Shown here piece after piece: positions 51,359 to 61,700 of a stretch of 64,000 nt of DNA (within the stretch, counting starts at the first letter, position 1; every line of letters begins with the position of its first letter). This stretch comes from Hyphomicrobiales bacterium (GTDB lineage Bacteria > Pseudomonadota > Alphaproteobacteria > Rhizobiales > Rhizobiaceae). The stretch is from assembly GCA_900469475.1 (NCBI GenBank), contig UBXG01000006.1, positions 467,105 through 531,104 on the forward strand, read 5' to 3'. The translations under genes and the position numbers were made by a program. Below the pieces are notes generated by a model. That model ran no database searches. It saw only the letters and a list, made by a program, of their open reading frames with translations, and was not told where the DNA came from.

Positions 51359-52527
51359 CCGGTGGCGATAAACAAATGACATTCGTCATGTTTTCGACAG
51401 CTGATTGGGCAGCACCTTACTGGACGAATAAACAGCATATCGCCGACCGCTTGGCCAAGCGGGGCCATCAAGTCCTCTATATCGAGTCTCCCGGAATTCG
51501 TGCCCCCAGAGCCAATGCGCGTGATCTGTTCCGTATATGGGACCGCCTGAAGAGAGCGTTCATTCCCCCAAAGAAAGTTGACCACACCCTCTGGGTCTAT
51601 GCGCCGCTGACAATTCCATTCGGTCATAAGAGCAGACTTGTCCGAGCTTTCAATCGGTGGCTGCTTGCCTCGGCAATCCGCAAATGGCTGAAACGCAACC
51701 GCGGTGGTAATGATATTATTGTATGGACCTATCACCCCTATGTTGACGGCATCATGGATGGTTTGCCGGTACGGTCTACTATTTACCACTGTGTCGACGA
51801 CCTTGCCGCCATCCCCGGTGTGGACGCCGATACGTTTCGAAAAGCAGAAGTGACGCTTCTCAAAAGAGCGGATCGTGTCTTTACGACGAGCCCTTATCTT
51901 CAGTCTCACTGTGCGGCTGTGGCTGGAGCGCGTAGTGTCTATGAGCGCAACGTAGCCGATATCGCGCATTTCTCGCAGGCTAGGCATACTGGAACAATCC
52001 CTGCCGAATTGGCCAAAATTAGTGGACCGAAACTTTGCTACACAGGAGTTTTGTCCGATTACAAGCTCGATTTCTCGCTCGTTGAGCAATGTGCCATTGC
52101 TCGGCCCGGCTGGAATTGGATCTTCATCGGAGACGAGCCGGAGGGCCAAAAAAGCCCAGCCGTTGGTCGCTTGAAAGAACTGCCCAACGTTTATTTTTTT
52201 GGGTACCGGTCCTATGACACTCTACCAAACTATTTGCGTGGGACAGATATTGCAGTTCTTCCTAACCTAACAACAGGTTACATGTCGGGCGTTTTCCCGA
52301 TGAAGTTATATGAGTATATGGCGGCAGGGAGACCCATCATCTCCACAGCCATAAACGCGCTCGATGACATCAAGGATCAAGTTGCGGTAGCAAGCGATCC
52401 AACGGAGTGGATTCATAGCGTCGAAAAATTGCTTACCTCACCACCTGAGGCTATCGGACTGCATGATCCCAGGCTTCTAAATTTTAGCTGGGAAGCGCGA
52501 CTCGATCGAATGCTTGCGCTGATATGA
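51355..52527 (+). CDS. Glycosyltransferase, GT-B fold (GTG start)
   Basis: The 390-residue protein begins at GTG overlapping the wecB stop (GTGA), reading TGGDKQMTFVMFSTADWAAP. It has a hydrophobic/basic N-terminal domain, YHCVDDLAAIPGVD, and the C-terminal donor region VFPMKLYEYMAAGRPIISTA. Proteins of this build are often teichuronic-acid or TuaH-like transferases. It is the last gene of the long plus-strand operon before a block of IS remnants. Confidence 0.88.
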   Translation: MTGGDKQMTFVMFSTADWAAPYWTNKQHIADRLAKRGHQVLYIESPGIRAPRANARDLFRIWDRLKRAFIPPKKVDHTLWVYAPLTIPFGHKSRLVRAFNRWLLASAIRKWLKRNRGGNDIIVWTYHPYVDGIMDGLPVRSTIYHCVDDLAAIPGVDADTFRKAEVTLLKRADRVFTTSPYLQSHCAAVAGARSVYERNVADIAHFSQARHTGTIPAELAKISGPKLCYTGVLSDYKLDFSLVEQCAIARPGWNWIFIGDEPEGQKSPAVGRLKELPNVYFFGYRSYDTLPNYLRGTDIAVLPNLTTGYMSGVFPMKLYEYMAAGRPIISTAINALDDIKDQVAVASDPTEWIHSVEKLLTSPPEAIGLHDPRLLNFSWEARLDRMLALI

Positions 52528-52638
52528 AGAAAATGCCTCGTTGTCGCTTTCACCGTAAGCGCGCGTTTTGCGGCACCTTTTGGCGTTAAATGATGTGGGG
52601 CATGAGATGTGCACCAGAAACGAGGTGGACACCATATT

Positions 52639-52797
52639 ATGGCCAACGAGGATGAGAAACTTCGTGTGAAGCTCGTAGGTCGGGACGGGCGGCGGAGCTT
52701 TGATCGACTGTCGAAGGCACGTTTGATCGAAAGTTGTTTGCAGCCAGGTACGTCGGTCGCGCAACTTGCATTGGACGATGGTATCCCTCCGGCGTGA
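52639..52797 (+). pseudogene. IS66-type tnpA fragment
   Basis: The frame reads KLRVKLVGRDGRRSFDRLSK then ARLIESCLQPGTSVAQLALD, the N-terminal helix-turn-helix of IS66-family TnpA. Homology ends at about 52783, where the expected continuation (a K-W-containing helix) is replaced and a stop follows. It is a fragment, not a working gene. Confidence 0.75.
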
Positions 52798-52873
52798 ACC
52801 GCCTTGCGAGCTTTGGCGAAATCGTGATTTTGCGCTCTTGAGAGTGCATTTAAGAGCGCATTGAGGGTCAGCT

Positions 52874-53300
52874 GCGACCAAGCAGCACGACATCGCCATT
52901 CCGATGTTCGGTTACAAGACCCATGCCGGCATCGACCGGGCGCATGGGTTCATCCGGGAATGGGCGGTGACGAGCGCGGCCGCCCATGAATGCGCTCAAC
53001 TCAGGAACGTCGTTGCCAAGGACAACACCGCCTCAACCGTCTGGGCCGACAGTGCCTATCGTTCGAAGACCAACGAGGAATGGCTGAAGGACAATGGCCT
53101 GAAGTCGGACATCCACCAACGAAAGCCGAAGGGCAAGCCAATGCCGGAAACGGCGTCGCGGGCAAACGGGCGACGATCAAAGATCAGGTCCGCCGTCGAG
53201 CATGTCTTCGCCAGGTAAAAGGACCAGATGAAGCTCTTCATCCGCACGATTGGCATCAGCAGGGCGACGGTGAAGATCGGTATGGCCAATATCGCCTACA
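52874..53300 (+). pseudogene. IS5-family transposase remnant with in-frame stop
   Basis: The frame TKQHDIAIPMFGYKTHAGID continues through TVWADSAYRSKTNEEWLKDN and HQRKPKGKPMPETASRANGR to RSAVEHVFAR, then meets TAA at 53216-53218 where family members have a Gln, and resumes KDQMKLFIRTIGISRATVKI. This is the C-terminal two-thirds of an IS5-type DDE transposase. The N-terminus is absent and fused to unrelated sequence after the IS66 fragment. It is inactive. Confidence 0.88.
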
Positions 53301-53540
53301 AGCCGCCAACAGCCATCGGGCCGCGCCGCCAATCACCAATTCAGCGGTAATTCGAGGTCTCTAATTTATCAATCAACCCCCATCTCCCAAGATGTGGGCA
53401 CCCGCAGTCAAGCTCAGCGTAAGACGTCCTGCCGATCGATTTTCTGTTGTCGTCTACACTGGCGCCGGCGCAGGGAAACCTGTAAGTTCCACGGGAATAG
53501 ATGCGTCACCTCTGTAAGCGTAGCGTTAAAGGATCAACGT

Positions 53541-54503
53541 TTGCGACTCTTGCTAACCACCTACCACCAAGCATTCCTGTCGCCTGGCGGCGGGGAAACG
53601 GAACTGCATCAGCTAGCGGAATATATCAACGATGTCGGTGTTCGCGCAGACCTTTATGGGCCGAACTCCAGGCGCCTAAGCGCCTATGACGCGGTCATTC
53701 ATTTTTCCGCTCACGGCGGCGGCGAAGGTCTGCTGCAGGATATAAAAGCTGCGGGAAAGCCGATTGTCTTGATTCCGAATTTCAATTTCTTTGATCAGCA
53801 GCACAAGGCAAATGACGTCGTTCAGCGTCACCTCGACCTCGCCGATCTGGTCATCTTACGCACGAATGTCGAGAAAGACCTCTGCCAAAAGAATTTTGTC
53901 ATCGCCAATGACAAGATTGCCGTCGTGCCACCGGGCATTGCGCCCGGTTTCGGCAAGCCGGCCGAAGAGGGCCTCTTCCAATCCGCTTATGGCCTCGACA
54001 GATACATCCTCTGGGTTGGGCAAATCGCTGAACACAAGCGGCAGCTCGAAACGATCGAGGCGCTCCAGGGTATCAATATTCCGCTGGTTTTCGTCGGCGG
54101 ATATGCCGACAAGCGCTATTACGATCAATGCCGCGCCGCCGCAGGCGATTACGTCCGCTTCCTGCCGTATATGCAGCCAGCGTCGGAGATCCTTCGCTCG
54201 GCCATGCAGAGCTGCTCCGTCCACCTCGAGCTTGGCGATGATGCCCCCGGATTTTCATCTCTGGAAGCAGCGCTGGCGGGAAGTCCAATGGTTCTGAACG
54301 ATCATCCGTGGTCGAGGGAAATGTTTGGATCATTGCCAATCTACGTTGAGGCGAACAATCCGGCAGCCATACGGGCTGCAGTCACCACTGCACTGGACAC
54401 TCGAACCCGGAATCAACTGACGGAAGAGATGCGCAGCCGTCATCTTCAACCCGGTCCGACAAGGCAGCTTTTAGAGCTGTTGAAATTGAAAGTAGGGCGT
54501 TGA
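53541..54503 (+). CDS. GT4-family glycosyltransferase (TTG start)
   Basis: No ATG or GTG is well placed. TTG at 53541 has AAAGGA six bases upstream and gives RLLLTTYHQAFLSPGGGETE, which lines up with the N-terminus of the paralogue at 46226. The 320-residue enzyme has the GGG donor loop, YILWVGQIAEHKRQLETIEA and CSVHLELGDDAPGFSSLEAA. Upstream in-frame sequence belongs to the IS remnant zone. It is followed by a strong hairpin. Confidence 0.85.
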   Translation: MRLLLTTYHQAFLSPGGGETELHQLAEYINDVGVRADLYGPNSRRLSAYDAVIHFSAHGGGEGLLQDIKAAGKPIVLIPNFNFFDQQHKANDVVQRHLDLADLVILRTNVEKDLCQKNFVIANDKIAVVPPGIAPGFGKPAEEGLFQSAYGLDRYILWVGQIAEHKRQLETIEALQGINIPLVFVGGYADKRYYDQCRAAAGDYVRFLPYMQPASEILRSAMQSCSVHLELGDDAPGFSSLEAALAGSPMVLNDHPWSREMFGSLPIYVEANNPAAIRAAVTTALDTRTRNQLTEEMRSRHLQPGPTRQLLELLKLKVGR

Positions 54504-54510
54504 CTCTTGG

Positions 54511-54540
54511 GACACCCGTTCGCCAATAGGCTCGGGTGTC
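54511..54540 (+). terminator. Hairpin after the glycosyltransferase
   Basis: GACACCCG (54511-54518) and CGGGTGTC (54533-54540) are perfect complements with a 14-base loop, eight bases past the stop codon. No T-run follows, so it may be a Rho-dependent or structural 3' end rather than a strict intrinsic terminator. Confidence 0.5.
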
Positions 54541-54655
54541 TGCGTTCCCCACTATGTCATGCGACGCTGGCTTTGGCTCGACCGGAAAATATAGATCGTG
54601 GTATGCACTTGCTAAAGTGCTGCTGTTGGCGGTCTGACGGCTGCAAGAGAATTGA

Positions 54656-56845
54656 GTGAAAGGATTTCTCGTGTTCAGTTCCTTCGTCCCTGGAAAGATG
54701 GACCTTCGAGCTGGGAACGATCTGACCCTGCTGGGCTCCACAGAAGAAATCTCCGTCTATGACATGACTGGAGGCGACCCCAATTTCCAAATGGAATGGC
54801 CGGGTGGAGAGTTGTCTGCCGGTTTGTACGAGCTCATGATAGATTTTCCCGACGGAATTCAGTCGTTGATGCAGCCCACGCTTTATGTCGATAGCGGCAG
54901 CGGTTACAACGAGCGAGAATGTGTCGCCCTGAGTTTTTACGCTCAGCAAGACAGATACGCAGCTGCAATCCTCCTGGAAAAAGGGGCGAAGGCATTGCGG
55001 TTCGACCCGAGTTGCCAACCTGGAAGGCTGACGATCGGTTCGGTTTACCTAGGTTACGTTTCCACGATCGATAATCTGGGCGATCTGCCTGTGTCCCGGC
55101 CGCATATATCCCAGGCGATCAACCAGCAGAGATCGCTTGCGGCTCTCTCTCTCGAAAACGGGATCTACAAGATCGCCGAGGATAAGCGCGAATACGTGTT
55201 CGTCCCTCCGCAAGAGCCTGCGGATATCGGTCATCGTCTTGCATCTCTTTCCACGAAACCGACATTTTCCATCGTCGTCCCCTCATACAATACGCCCGAA
55301 CCACTCATGCAAAAGCTGCTGGGCTCGGTTATCGGCCAGTGGTACCCCCATTGGGAACTCATCATCGTTGACGATGCCAGTCCGAATCCGCAGGCAAAGG
55401 ATTTGCTCGATCGGCTCACGGACCCGCGCATCAAAGTTTATTGGCAGAGCGAAAATCGTGGCATCGCCGGCGCGACGAATGCCGGCATCGAGGTGGCATC
55501 AGGCGAATATGTCGTTCTTCTCGATCATGACGACGAGCTGACGCTGGATTGTCTCTTCGAACTGGCGCTCTGCGTCGATGCATATGATGCGGATTACATC
55601 TACAGCGACGAAGACAAGATCGATCTCGATGGGCGCTTCAGCATGCCCCATTTCAAGCCGGATTGGTCGCCGGACACCATGATGAGCACTATGTACGTGT
55701 GCCATGTATCGTGCATCAGACGCCAGCTCCTTCTGGATATCGGTGGCTTGCGGAGCAAGTATGATGGTTGTCAGGATTGGGATCTCATCCTGAGATTGAC
55801 GGAAAAAACCCAAAACATCCGTCATATTCCCAAGGTTCTATATCACTGGCGTATCATTCCGGGTTCGGTAGCTGGCGCCCTGACGGAAAAGCCGTATGTT
55901 CTGGATGCAAGTCGCCGGGTTAGGGAAGACGCACTACAGCGGCGAGGTTTGGCTGGGACGGTTGAGCCCTTGGATGCCTTGCCGGGCTATTTTTCGGTCA
56001 ACTATCACGTAAGGGGCGAGCCCCTTGTATCGATCATCATTCCAACGCGCGATAATGTGAATGTTCTGAAACGCTGCGTGGATTCTTTAGTCGAAAAGGC
56101 TACCTATCCTCATAAGCAGATCGTCATCGTTGACAACGGATCCGTGGACAAAACGACGATCGACTACCTACGCGTTCTTTCCGAGAGCAAGGTCGCCGTT
56201 GTCGTCAGAAGCCATACGCCATTCAACTTTTCGGCGCTTTGCAATATCGGCGCCTCACATTCCGACGGCGATTTTCTTCTCTTCCTGAATGACGATACGG
56301 AGGTTATCACTCCGGATTTCCTGGAGCGTATGATCGGCTACGCCCAATTGCCACATATCGGAGCCGCTGGTGCAAAGCTTCTTTATCCGAACAGTAACCG
56401 CGTACAGCATTCCGGCGTGCTGAATCTTGCAAAGGGTCCCGTACACGCCTTTCTGGGCAGCGCCCCCGACATGCCCGGCTACTTCGTCCGGAATCTCCTT
56501 GAATATAACTGGCTGGCGGTAACCGGCGCCTGTTTAATGGTACAAAAGACGAAATTCGAGCGCGTGGCCGGTTTCGACGAAAATTTCCCCATCGCTTATA
56601 ATGACGTCGACTTATGCTTCAGGCTGCATGAAGCAGGGCTCTACAATGTCATGTGCCAGAAGGCGGTATTATATCATCATGAATCCGTGAGCCGCGGACT
56701 TGATCGCGAAGATGTGGAAAAAACGTTACGCCTCAAGAGAGAGATGCGCGCGCTTTATGTGAAGCACCCTAAGTACTTCCGGCATGATCCATTTTATAAT
56801 CCCAACCTTCACCCGAACGGCATCAATTTCGATTACGCGATATGA
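54656..56845 (+). CDS. Large glycosyltransferase with two GT2 domains
   Basis: The 729-residue protein starts at GTG (54656); an ATG 14 codons later is possible. Residues 1-190 form a beta-rich domain of unknown type. The first GT-A domain follows (FSIVVPSYNTPEPLMQKLLG, LIIVDDASPNPQAK, LLDHDDELTLDCLFELAL), then a second (LVSIIIPTRDNVNVLKRCVD, IVIVDNGSVDKTT, LFLNDDTEVITPDFLERM, GFDENFPIAYNDVDLCFRLH). This is the layout of bifunctional rhamnan/O-antigen polymerising transferases. It overlaps the HAD gene by 4 bp. Confidence 0.93.
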   Translation: MKGFLVFSSFVPGKMDLRAGNDLTLLGSTEEISVYDMTGGDPNFQMEWPGGELSAGLYELMIDFPDGIQSLMQPTLYVDSGSGYNERECVALSFYAQQDRYAAAILLEKGAKALRFDPSCQPGRLTIGSVYLGYVSTIDNLGDLPVSRPHISQAINQQRSLAALSLENGIYKIAEDKREYVFVPPQEPADIGHRLASLSTKPTFSIVVPSYNTPEPLMQKLLGSVIGQWYPHWELIIVDDASPNPQAKDLLDRLTDPRIKVYWQSENRGIAGATNAGIEVASGEYVVLLDHDDELTLDCLFELALCVDAYDADYIYSDEDKIDLDGRFSMPHFKPDWSPDTMMSTMYVCHVSCIRRQLLLDIGGLRSKYDGCQDWDLILRLTEKTQNIRHIPKVLYHWRIIPGSVAGALTEKPYVLDASRRVREDALQRRGLAGTVEPLDALPGYFSVNYHVRGEPLVSIIIPTRDNVNVLKRCVDSLVEKATYPHKQIVIVDNGSVDKTTIDYLRVLSESKVAVVVRSHTPFNFSALCNIGASHSDGDFLLFLNDDTEVITPDFLERMIGYAQLPHIGAAGAKLLYPNSNRVQHSGVLNLAKGPVHAFLGSAPDMPGYFVRNLLEYNWLAVTGACLMVQKTKFERVAGFDENFPIAYNDVDLCFRLHEAGLYNVMCQKAVLYHHESVSRGLDREDVEKTLRLKREMRALYVKHPKYFRHDPFYNPNLHPNGINFDYAI

Positions 56846-58653
56846 CTGACAAAATTCAGGCTGGTGGCAATATGCTCGATACCGATGTTCTCTCGCATTT
56901 GATCGCATCTGCGCAAAATGCGGACATCATATCCTTCGACTTCTTTGACACGCTCTTTGTGAGAACGGTGATCGATCCTGAGGATGTCTTCGACCTCGTG
57001 GGACAGCGCGCGGGAATCGAGGGCTTTCGTGAGATCAGACGAAAAGCACAGAGCGACGCCTTCGCGCAGATGCATTCCGATGGTCGAAAAGAAATTACGA
57101 TGCGCGGAATTTATGAGAAGTTTTCTCATGACGATATGAACTCCGATGAGATCATGTCGCTAGAATATGAGATGGAGCTTCTCGTCGCTCTGCCGAATAT
57201 GGAAGTCGTAGCAGCCTTCGAAAAATTTATATCCTCTGGGAAAAAGGTCATCATCACATCGGATATGTATCTTCCGAAAAGCTATTTCACAGATGTCTTG
57301 CGAGCCTTCGATATTCCGGTAGTCGATATTTTCGTTTCCTCGGAAGTGAACTGCACCAAGAGGGATACAGGAGAGCTTTTCAGCTATATTGCGCAGGAAA
57401 CCGGCGTCCCCCTGGGTCGCATCCTTCATATTGGAGATAATCCGATCTCCGACGTGGAACGTGCAGCAGAAAAAGGTCTGCAGGTGTTCCATTATCGAAA
57501 CGACCGGGTTCCGCCCGTCCTGCCCACAGTAAAATCGACGGAATATTCGGTCGCGAGAGGTCTATCGAAAAAGCATCTGGAGGACATTCATTCCGGCACT
57601 TATCAGGCACTGGGCTATCATTATGCCGGACCCGCGGCGATTGCCTTCTATGAATGGCTGAAGAAGGAGGCTGTCGCAGATGGGGTCGGTCATGTGCTTC
57701 TCATGGCGCGCGATGGATATATCATAGATCAGATACGTCAATTTGATCCGAATCCGATCGATGCCACCTTTACGTATTTCAAGGGCTCCAGAACCGTCTT
57801 TACGCTTGCATCGATAGACGAGAATAATTTCCTCACGTTCCTGCCATTCCTAACGTCAGGCGCATTTGGCCTTACCCCGGCGGAGCTGTTCACTAGAATA
57901 AACGTACCCGTACCTGAACAGAAGTTGCTGGATGATCTTGGATTGGGTGGCGATGTCACGATTACGGCAGATATTCTGCCAAGGATTCACGATCTTCTCA
58001 TCGCATTGCGCTGGCACATCATAAGAACATGTCAGGAAAATAGCCGGGGCGTGTTTTCCACTTTGGTTAATACTGGCATTCGTCCGAATGACAAAGTTGC
58101 CATCGTTGACGTCGGCTGGAACGGAACGACACAATCGGCATTTGAGACGGCCATTGCCGACTGTTTTCCGCTCGACGTGAAGGGCTATTATCTTGCTCTG
58201 ACAGAAAGCGAAGAATGCCTAGGTCGTCAAAAGAAGAGCTACATGAAAGCAATGTTTGCCGGCCCGGACTACCTTTCGAGCGATATCAAGGCCATGTACA
58301 ATAATCGTGTGGTCGTGGAGTTTCTGTTTTCGGCCCCCCATCACTCCATAATATCTCTCCAGGTTTCAGAAACGGGAGATGTCCTATCGATGGCCGACTC
58401 CCGTCGGCATGGCGATAGCCATCTATTGCTGGCGGTGGAGCAGGTCATCGATGGAGCCAGGAAATTCGCGAGCGATTTTTACAGTGCGATGTCGGATATG
58501 AAACTGCCCTTCAATCCGAAGTCGTTGCTCGCACCGCTTCATTCCCTTATTCTGGACAACCATTGGAAAAAAGACGTTCTGTTTGAAGGTATCACCGATT
58601 TTGACGACTGGGCTCTCGCCCGGAAGAAGCCGCGGAAGTTGACGCACTACTAA
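56842..58653 (+). CDS. Large HAD-superfamily protein
   Basis: The 603-residue protein has a complete HAD hydrolase domain in the first ~220 residues: motif I FDFFDTLF with the nucleophile Asp, motif II IITSDMYLPKSYF and motif III ILHIGDNPISDVERA. The remaining ~380 residues, from about GYHYAGPAAIAFYEWLKKEA through VGWNGTTQSAFETA, form a second domain common to HAD proteins of polysaccharide clusters but without known activity. It may dephosphorylate a lipid- or nucleotide-linked intermediate. The gene overlaps the glycosyltransferase before it by 4 bp. Confidence 0.85.
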   Translation: MTDKIQAGGNMLDTDVLSHLIASAQNADIISFDFFDTLFVRTVIDPEDVFDLVGQRAGIEGFREIRRKAQSDAFAQMHSDGRKEITMRGIYEKFSHDDMNSDEIMSLEYEMELLVALPNMEVVAAFEKFISSGKKVIITSDMYLPKSYFTDVLRAFDIPVVDIFVSSEVNCTKRDTGELFSYIAQETGVPLGRILHIGDNPISDVERAAEKGLQVFHYRNDRVPPVLPTVKSTEYSVARGLSKKHLEDIHSGTYQALGYHYAGPAAIAFYEWLKKEAVADGVGHVLLMARDGYIIDQIRQFDPNPIDATFTYFKGSRTVFTLASIDENNFLTFLPFLTSGAFGLTPAELFTRINVPVPEQKLLDDLGLGGDVTITADILPRIHDLLIALRWHIIRTCQENSRGVFSTLVNTGIRPNDKVAIVDVGWNGTTQSAFETAIADCFPLDVKGYYLALTESEECLGRQKKSYMKAMFAGPDYLSSDIKAMYNNRVVVEFLFSAPHHSIISLQVSETGDVLSMADSRRHGDSHLLLAVEQVIDGARKFASDFYSAMSDMKLPFNPKSLLAPLHSLILDNHWKKDVLFEGITDFDDWALARKKPRKLTHY

Positions 58654-58779
58654 ATTGCGGCACGCTTTGACCGCCAGTCATCGGTGCTTCGCGCGTGGGA
58701 CGAGATCTGATATGGATACCAGTTCGATCGGAACCTGCGGTCTAGCGTAGGCCACCAGACAAGCAATATCAGGATAATC

Positions 58780-61700
58780 ATGACTGCCGAAATTCAATCT
58801 CCTATTTTGCGATCGGCTCCTTCGCATATCGGCGATTTGCTGCGGCAAGGCTATCGACGCGTCTGTTTTGGCTATTGCGTGCCGACAGGAGTTATTTCCT
58901 CCTGGGTCTCATGCGGGCCATCCTTTCAGTTACAATATGATATCGAGACCGATATTGGGCTGGATAAATTAGTATATTGGTGGCTTCGCCACGGGCGGCA
59001 TACTTTCGAGGGCCTGTCCGCCGCCATAGATCCGCATTTTCTTTTTGAAACTCATTTATCAATCCTAGCGGAAGATAAGAATTTCGCATCAAACTCTCCG
59101 CTGTTTCAGATCATTCAGCGCCATCGTGAGGATATACGGGATCTACACGATATCAACACACACGAGGGCATCCTGGCCTTCTGGAATTGGTGGCTGCAAT
59201 CCGGGCGAGCGGAATATTTCGGAGACCTTGACTGGTTTCAAACCCAGGAAATTGTCAATGTCCTCAGCGGGGCGCTGAATGACGGCGAGAATGCTCCCGA
59301 TCTCGCCGTCGACGGAATTCGCTACCTTCAGCTCGTCTATTTAAAGACCTGGATATTGGACGAAACCGGTCCGGTCAGCGATCTGGTGAATAGACTCCAT
59401 TTCGCATTTCTACACAACGGATTTGTCTCGCCGACACCGTTGCAATGGATAATTTACCGAAACAGAGCTGACCTGCGCGCGACCATGGACCTGAATACGC
59501 ATGAGGGCGTATTTGCGTTCTGGGCGTGGTGGCTCTCACATGGGCATGACGAGTATCTCGGCGGAGCCGTTTGGATTAAGCAGAAACAGGCTTTTTTTCT
59601 GCTGGATAGCCTCGAACATGAGGCCGACACATGGGATGTCCTTCGTTATGAGGCTTTATCGCAAATAAAGTCGTTGAGATTGATCGACCGTGATTCGGAC
59701 AGGCAAACGTTTGATTCGATTCATTGCAAATCACTACGTGTACACCATGGAAACGATGGTCATCTTACGCCATTAATGTTGCTTGTTCATCGCAACAGAG
59801 CGGATCTCAGGCAAACATTCAGTCTCCAGACCGATGACGACCTGATACACTACTGGCAGTGGTGGCTTACCTCTGGATCGAAAGAGTATTTCGAAGGAAT
59901 GCCATCGCTGCTGAGAGCGGAAATATCGGAGTTTCTCAGCGGGTTGCGGCCAGGGAATAGTGCGATAGTCAGCGCATTCGACGCGATGCGATATGACCTC
60001 TTATCGCAGATCAAGACTATCCTGACCAATGACGACTGCTCTCCACGCAATCTCGTCAATGCCATTCACTTTGACCATCTGCTCGATGCTGACGGCAAGA
60101 TCTCCCATACCCCCACCCCTCTGATGTCGCTCATCTATCGTAACAGGCCCGACCTCCAGGCAGCGTTCGATCTCGATACGGCTGGTGGCCTGACGGGATT
60201 GTGGTCGTGGTGGTTTGCCGACGGAAAGGACGAATATCTCGGCAGCTCGGATTGGGTTGCGGCCCAACATGCCACTGCCCTTCTCGGCGGACTGCAGCAG
60301 GGCGATGCAGAGGCAAGCCCATACGATGCCATCCGCTACGGCGCCATCTCGCAGCTTGAACCTGTCCTGGCCAACGGCAGTCACGCACTGGACGACCTCA
60401 TCAACGCCATTCACTTCAACCATCTGCGCGACGCAGGCGGCAAGCTCTCCCATACTCCTACGCCTCTGATGTCGCTCATCTATCGCAACAGGCCAGACCT
60501 CCAGACTGCATTCGATCTTAACAAGCCACAAGCCATTCCTGCCTTTTGGGACTGGTGGTTCAATCATGGACAAAGCGAATATTTCGGGAAAACGGCGGGG
60601 CGGATCTCAGGAACCGACAACACGGTTGCCGCATCAGGTCACGATGTCGCAGCAGCAATCACATTCACGAAGCCTGGAGAAGCCCCCGCATCGGAAGCGC
60701 CTGCACTCAACATTTCACTCGTCGGTTACCCGAAGGGCGAATTCGGGCTTGGAGAGGATATTCGTCTGCTCCGGGCTTCACTAAATGAAGTCGGGATCAA
60801 GCCGACAGTGGTCAAAGCCCCATGGGCCATCATGGCGCGGCAGGCGATCGATGAACCCTCTGTCGAGGCCAGCATGGCCGCATTCGATGGCGACGTCATG
60901 ATCTACGTCATGCCGGCCTTCGATACGATGACCCTTTTGAACAAGGTCGGCCCCCGTGCTTTCACGGCACGCCGAAAGATCGGCTTCTGGCAATGGGAAC
61001 TGGAGCGATTTCCTCCACCGGCAAAGATCGCGATGGAGTTGGTCGATGAAATCTGGTGCCACTCGGAACATTCCGCACGTGCCTTTAGGGGTGCGACGGA
61101 TAAGCCGGTCATCAAGGTGCCATTGCCGGTGCTCGTGCCCGATGTCCGCGTGGTGCCGCGCTCGAAATTCGACCTGGAAAACGACAGCTTCGTTGTTTTC
61201 ACCAGCTTCGACGGCGCGTCTTCCATCTCACGCAAGAATCCACTCGGTGCAATCCAGGCGTTTCAAAAGGCGTTCCCCGCCGCAACGCGCAGCAAGGCAC
61301 GGCTGATCGTCAAGGCGATGAATACGCTCGACGATTCGCTCTGGCGTGAATGCATGCGCAAGGCTGTCATCGATGATCGGATCCTCATTCGAGACAAGGT
61401 CATGGATCGTCTCGAATACTATGAACTGCTACAATGTTGTGACGCAGTCTTGTCCCTTCACCGGTCAGAAGGCTTCGGCCGCCTTATGGCCGAGGCAATG
61501 GCGATGGGGATTCCTGTCATCGCCTCCGGCTATTCCGGTAACCTCGATTTTATGGACGATAGCAATAGCTGGCTCGTTAAAGGCGTGCAGATCCCTGTTT
61601 TTCCCGGAGACTATGCATTTTTCCAGGATCAAATGTGGTTTGAACCCGATATCGACTCCGCCGCGGTAGCGCTTCGCGAATGTGCGGAGGACCACGAAAA

